A stretch of DNA of 64,000 nt. Origin: Rhodospirillales bacterium (GTDB lineage Bacteria > Pseudomonadota > Alphaproteobacteria > Rhodospirillales > Defluviicoccaceae). Below, in pieces: positions 62,876-64,000 of the stretch. The notes beneath the pieces are model-generated. The model ran no database searches, was not told where the DNA came from, and saw only the letters and a program-made list of their open reading frames with translations. Positions within the stretch are counted from its first letter, which is position 1, and each line of letters starts with the position of its first letter. The stretch is from NCBI GenBank assembly GCA_016712595.1, contig JADJQT010000002.1, positions 124,001 to 188,000 of the forward strand. The letters run 5' to 3'. A program made the translations under genes and the position numbers.

Positions 62876-63570
62876 ATGGCCAAGCACAGCAAGCGCCTGC
62901 GCGCCGCCTATGAGGCGATCGACGCGGAAACCCTGTACGATCTGCCGGAAGCGATCCAGCTGATCAAGAAGACGAGCACGGCGAAGTTCGACGAAACGCT
63001 CGAGGTGGCGGTCAATCTCGGCGTTGATCCGCGCCATGCCGATCAGATGGTGCGCGGCGTCGTCTCGATGCCGAACGGCACTGGCAAGACATTGCGCGTC
63101 GCGGTGTTCGCCAAGGCGGACAAGGCGGCGGAAGCCCAGGCGGCGGGCGCCGACATCGTCGGCGCCGAGGACCTGATGGAGCGGGTGCAAAAGGGCAGAT
63201 CGACTTCGATCGCTGTATCGCCACGCCCGACATGATGGGCGTCGTCGGTCGCCTCGGCAAGATCCTCGGTCCCCGCGGCCTGATGCCGAATCCCAAGGTT
63301 GGCACGGTGACGATGGACGTCGCCGGCGCGGTCAAGGCCGCCAAGGCCGGTCAGGTCGAGTTCCGGGTCGAAAAGGCGGGGATCGTTCACGGCGGCATCG
63401 GCAAGGTCAGCTTTGCCGAGGCGGCGATCGCCGAGAACTTTCGCGCCTTCCTCGACGCCGTGATCAAGGCGAAGCCAACCGGCGCCAAGGGAACGTACCT
63501 CAAGCGCGTGAGCATCAGCTCGACGATGGGGCCCGGCGTGCACGTGAACGTTTCGTCCGCGCTCGCCTAG
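62876..63570 (+). CDS. rplA: 50S ribosomal protein L1, frameshifted as given
   Basis: Binds 23S rRNA at the E-site stalk and represses its own operon. The N-terminal part (MAKHSKRLRAAYEAIDAETL; TAKFDETLEVAVNLGVDPRH; DIVGAEDLMERVQKG) and the C-terminal part (MMGVVGRLGKILGPRGLMPN; AGIVHGGIGKVSF; MGPGVHVNVSSALA) are in different frames. At about 63188-63193 the run CAAAAGGG lacks one A: adding it gives VQKGQIDFDRCIATPDMMG, restoring the family sequence and a 231-residue protein. This is the third single-base indel in a translation gene of this window and is probably a sequencing error at a homopolymer. Confidence 0.93.
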
Positions 63571-63903
63571 GGGCGGCGGGGGCAAGCAGAGCTTCGGGTC
63601 CATCGACGACATTGACGATGGTCCGAATCGGCGGGAGGGCGGCGATCGCTCTTCCCGCAACCTGTCCGAGACAGCAGGCGCCGTTTGCGAGCCAGCCTTT
63701 CGCGAACGGCTTAAAGGACCGCCCGCCTGCCGAGACGGTATCGAGTTTGCGGAGCGGCGCCCAGCGCGCCGAAACGAGGCTTGAACCGGTGCCCTGGACA
63801 GGGCAACCGGCCTTTCAGGGAACGCGCGATCGTTACCTGGACGGCTGTTGGTGGACTCCTGCAAGGCGCCTTGCGCCGCGTGGGATTGCAACGGAGATGA
63901 ACG
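63571..63903 (+). promoter_or_regulatory. rplJL leader region
   Basis: A 333-base GC-rich untranslated stretch before rplJ. In many bacteria this region carries the L10/L12-binding leader that controls rplJL translation, and its length and place fit. A palindromic AAGGCGCCTT lies at 63863-63872 shortly before the start codon, and several longer complementary segments (for example GCCGGTT/AACCGGC at 63786-63813) could form stems. No gene is seen here. Confidence 0.5.
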
Positions 63904-64000
63904 GTGGACCGAGTTGAAAAGGAATCCTTGGTCGCATCGCTGCATCGCACGTTCAACGAAACCGCTGTCGTCCTCGTCACCCATTATAGCGGGCTGACGG
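63904..64000 (+). CDS. rplJ: 50S ribosomal protein L10, 5' part
   Basis: The GTG-started frame reads VDRVEKESLVASLHRTFNET then AVVLVTHYSGLT (initial Val translated as Met), which matches the start of L10 of alphaproteobacteria. It anchors the L12 stalk to the ribosome. The gene runs off the window after 32 codons. CGGAG at 63891-63895 is the likely ribosome binding site. Confidence 0.92.
   Translation, partial: MDRVEKESLVASLHRTFNETAVVLVTHYSGLT

Overview
The window is GC-rich chromosomal DNA from an alphaproteobacterium. The best guess is a Rhodospirillales-like lineage, inferred from gene order (prs-rplY-pth-ychF; tRNA-Tyr/tRNA-Gly/tuf/tRNA-Trp/secE/nusG/rplKA/rplJ) and protein style; the genus cannot be told from sequence alone. 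Housekeeping blocks frame a large accessory stretch. Single-base indels break rplY, tuf and rplA. Correcting each by one base gives a normal-length protein (tuf exactly 396 codons), so these are probably sequencing or assembly errors and other frames should be read with that in mind.

Layout. 1-4158: end of an amidohydrolase gene, a peroxiredoxin-like gene, and guaB-guaA. 4159-5460: a decayed mobile-element scar 3' of guaA, with a tyrosine-integrase remnant, an IS5-type transposase remnant and a perfect 19-bp hairpin. 5547-8726: a NIT-domain hybrid histidine kinase. 9534-26288: a co-directional cluster that is the most interesting part of the window. It encodes an iterative type I PKS of the enediyne/PUFA/heterocyst-glycolipid kind (KS-AT-ACP-ACP-KR-DH), a double-hotdog thioesterase-like protein, a secreted alpha/beta hydrolase, an enolase-superfamily epimerase/racemase-like enzyme, a GH3-family acyl-adenylating enzyme, an Sfp-type phosphopantetheinyl transferase, a Bcr/CflA-type MFS exporter and a DevCAB-like ABC exporter. 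I infer that the cluster builds a polyketide-type acyl chain, releases it, joins it to an amino-acid-like partner, possibly epimerises the product, and exports it. An IS630 remnant and a BTAD/SARP-like regulator follow.

28481-36099: an envelope signalling cassette. It holds a FecR-TPR-outer-membrane-barrel protein whose second half is strikingly AT-rich, a small unknown protein, a CHASE2 hybrid histidine kinase and a convergent, overlapping OmpR-type regulator. 36877-44063: prs, rplY (frameshifted), pth, ychF, a phosphate-type binding protein, two hotdog thioesterases, a dienelactone hydrolase and a CBS protein. 44366-48073: a 52-residue membrane peptide and a Na+-pumping decarboxylase beta subunit without an alpha subunit, followed by a KdpDE-like two-component pair without kdpFABC. 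48150-50936: an arsenic operon (arsR, arsC, acr3, arsM). 51018-52108: a decayed TolB/TPR regulator. 52681-58010: an exported sulfatase, an exported HAD phosphatase and an octaheme cytochrome c with TPRs. 58337-64000: tRNA genes, an ICMT-like methyltransferase, rlmB, tuf, secE, nusG, rplK, rplA and the start of rplJ.
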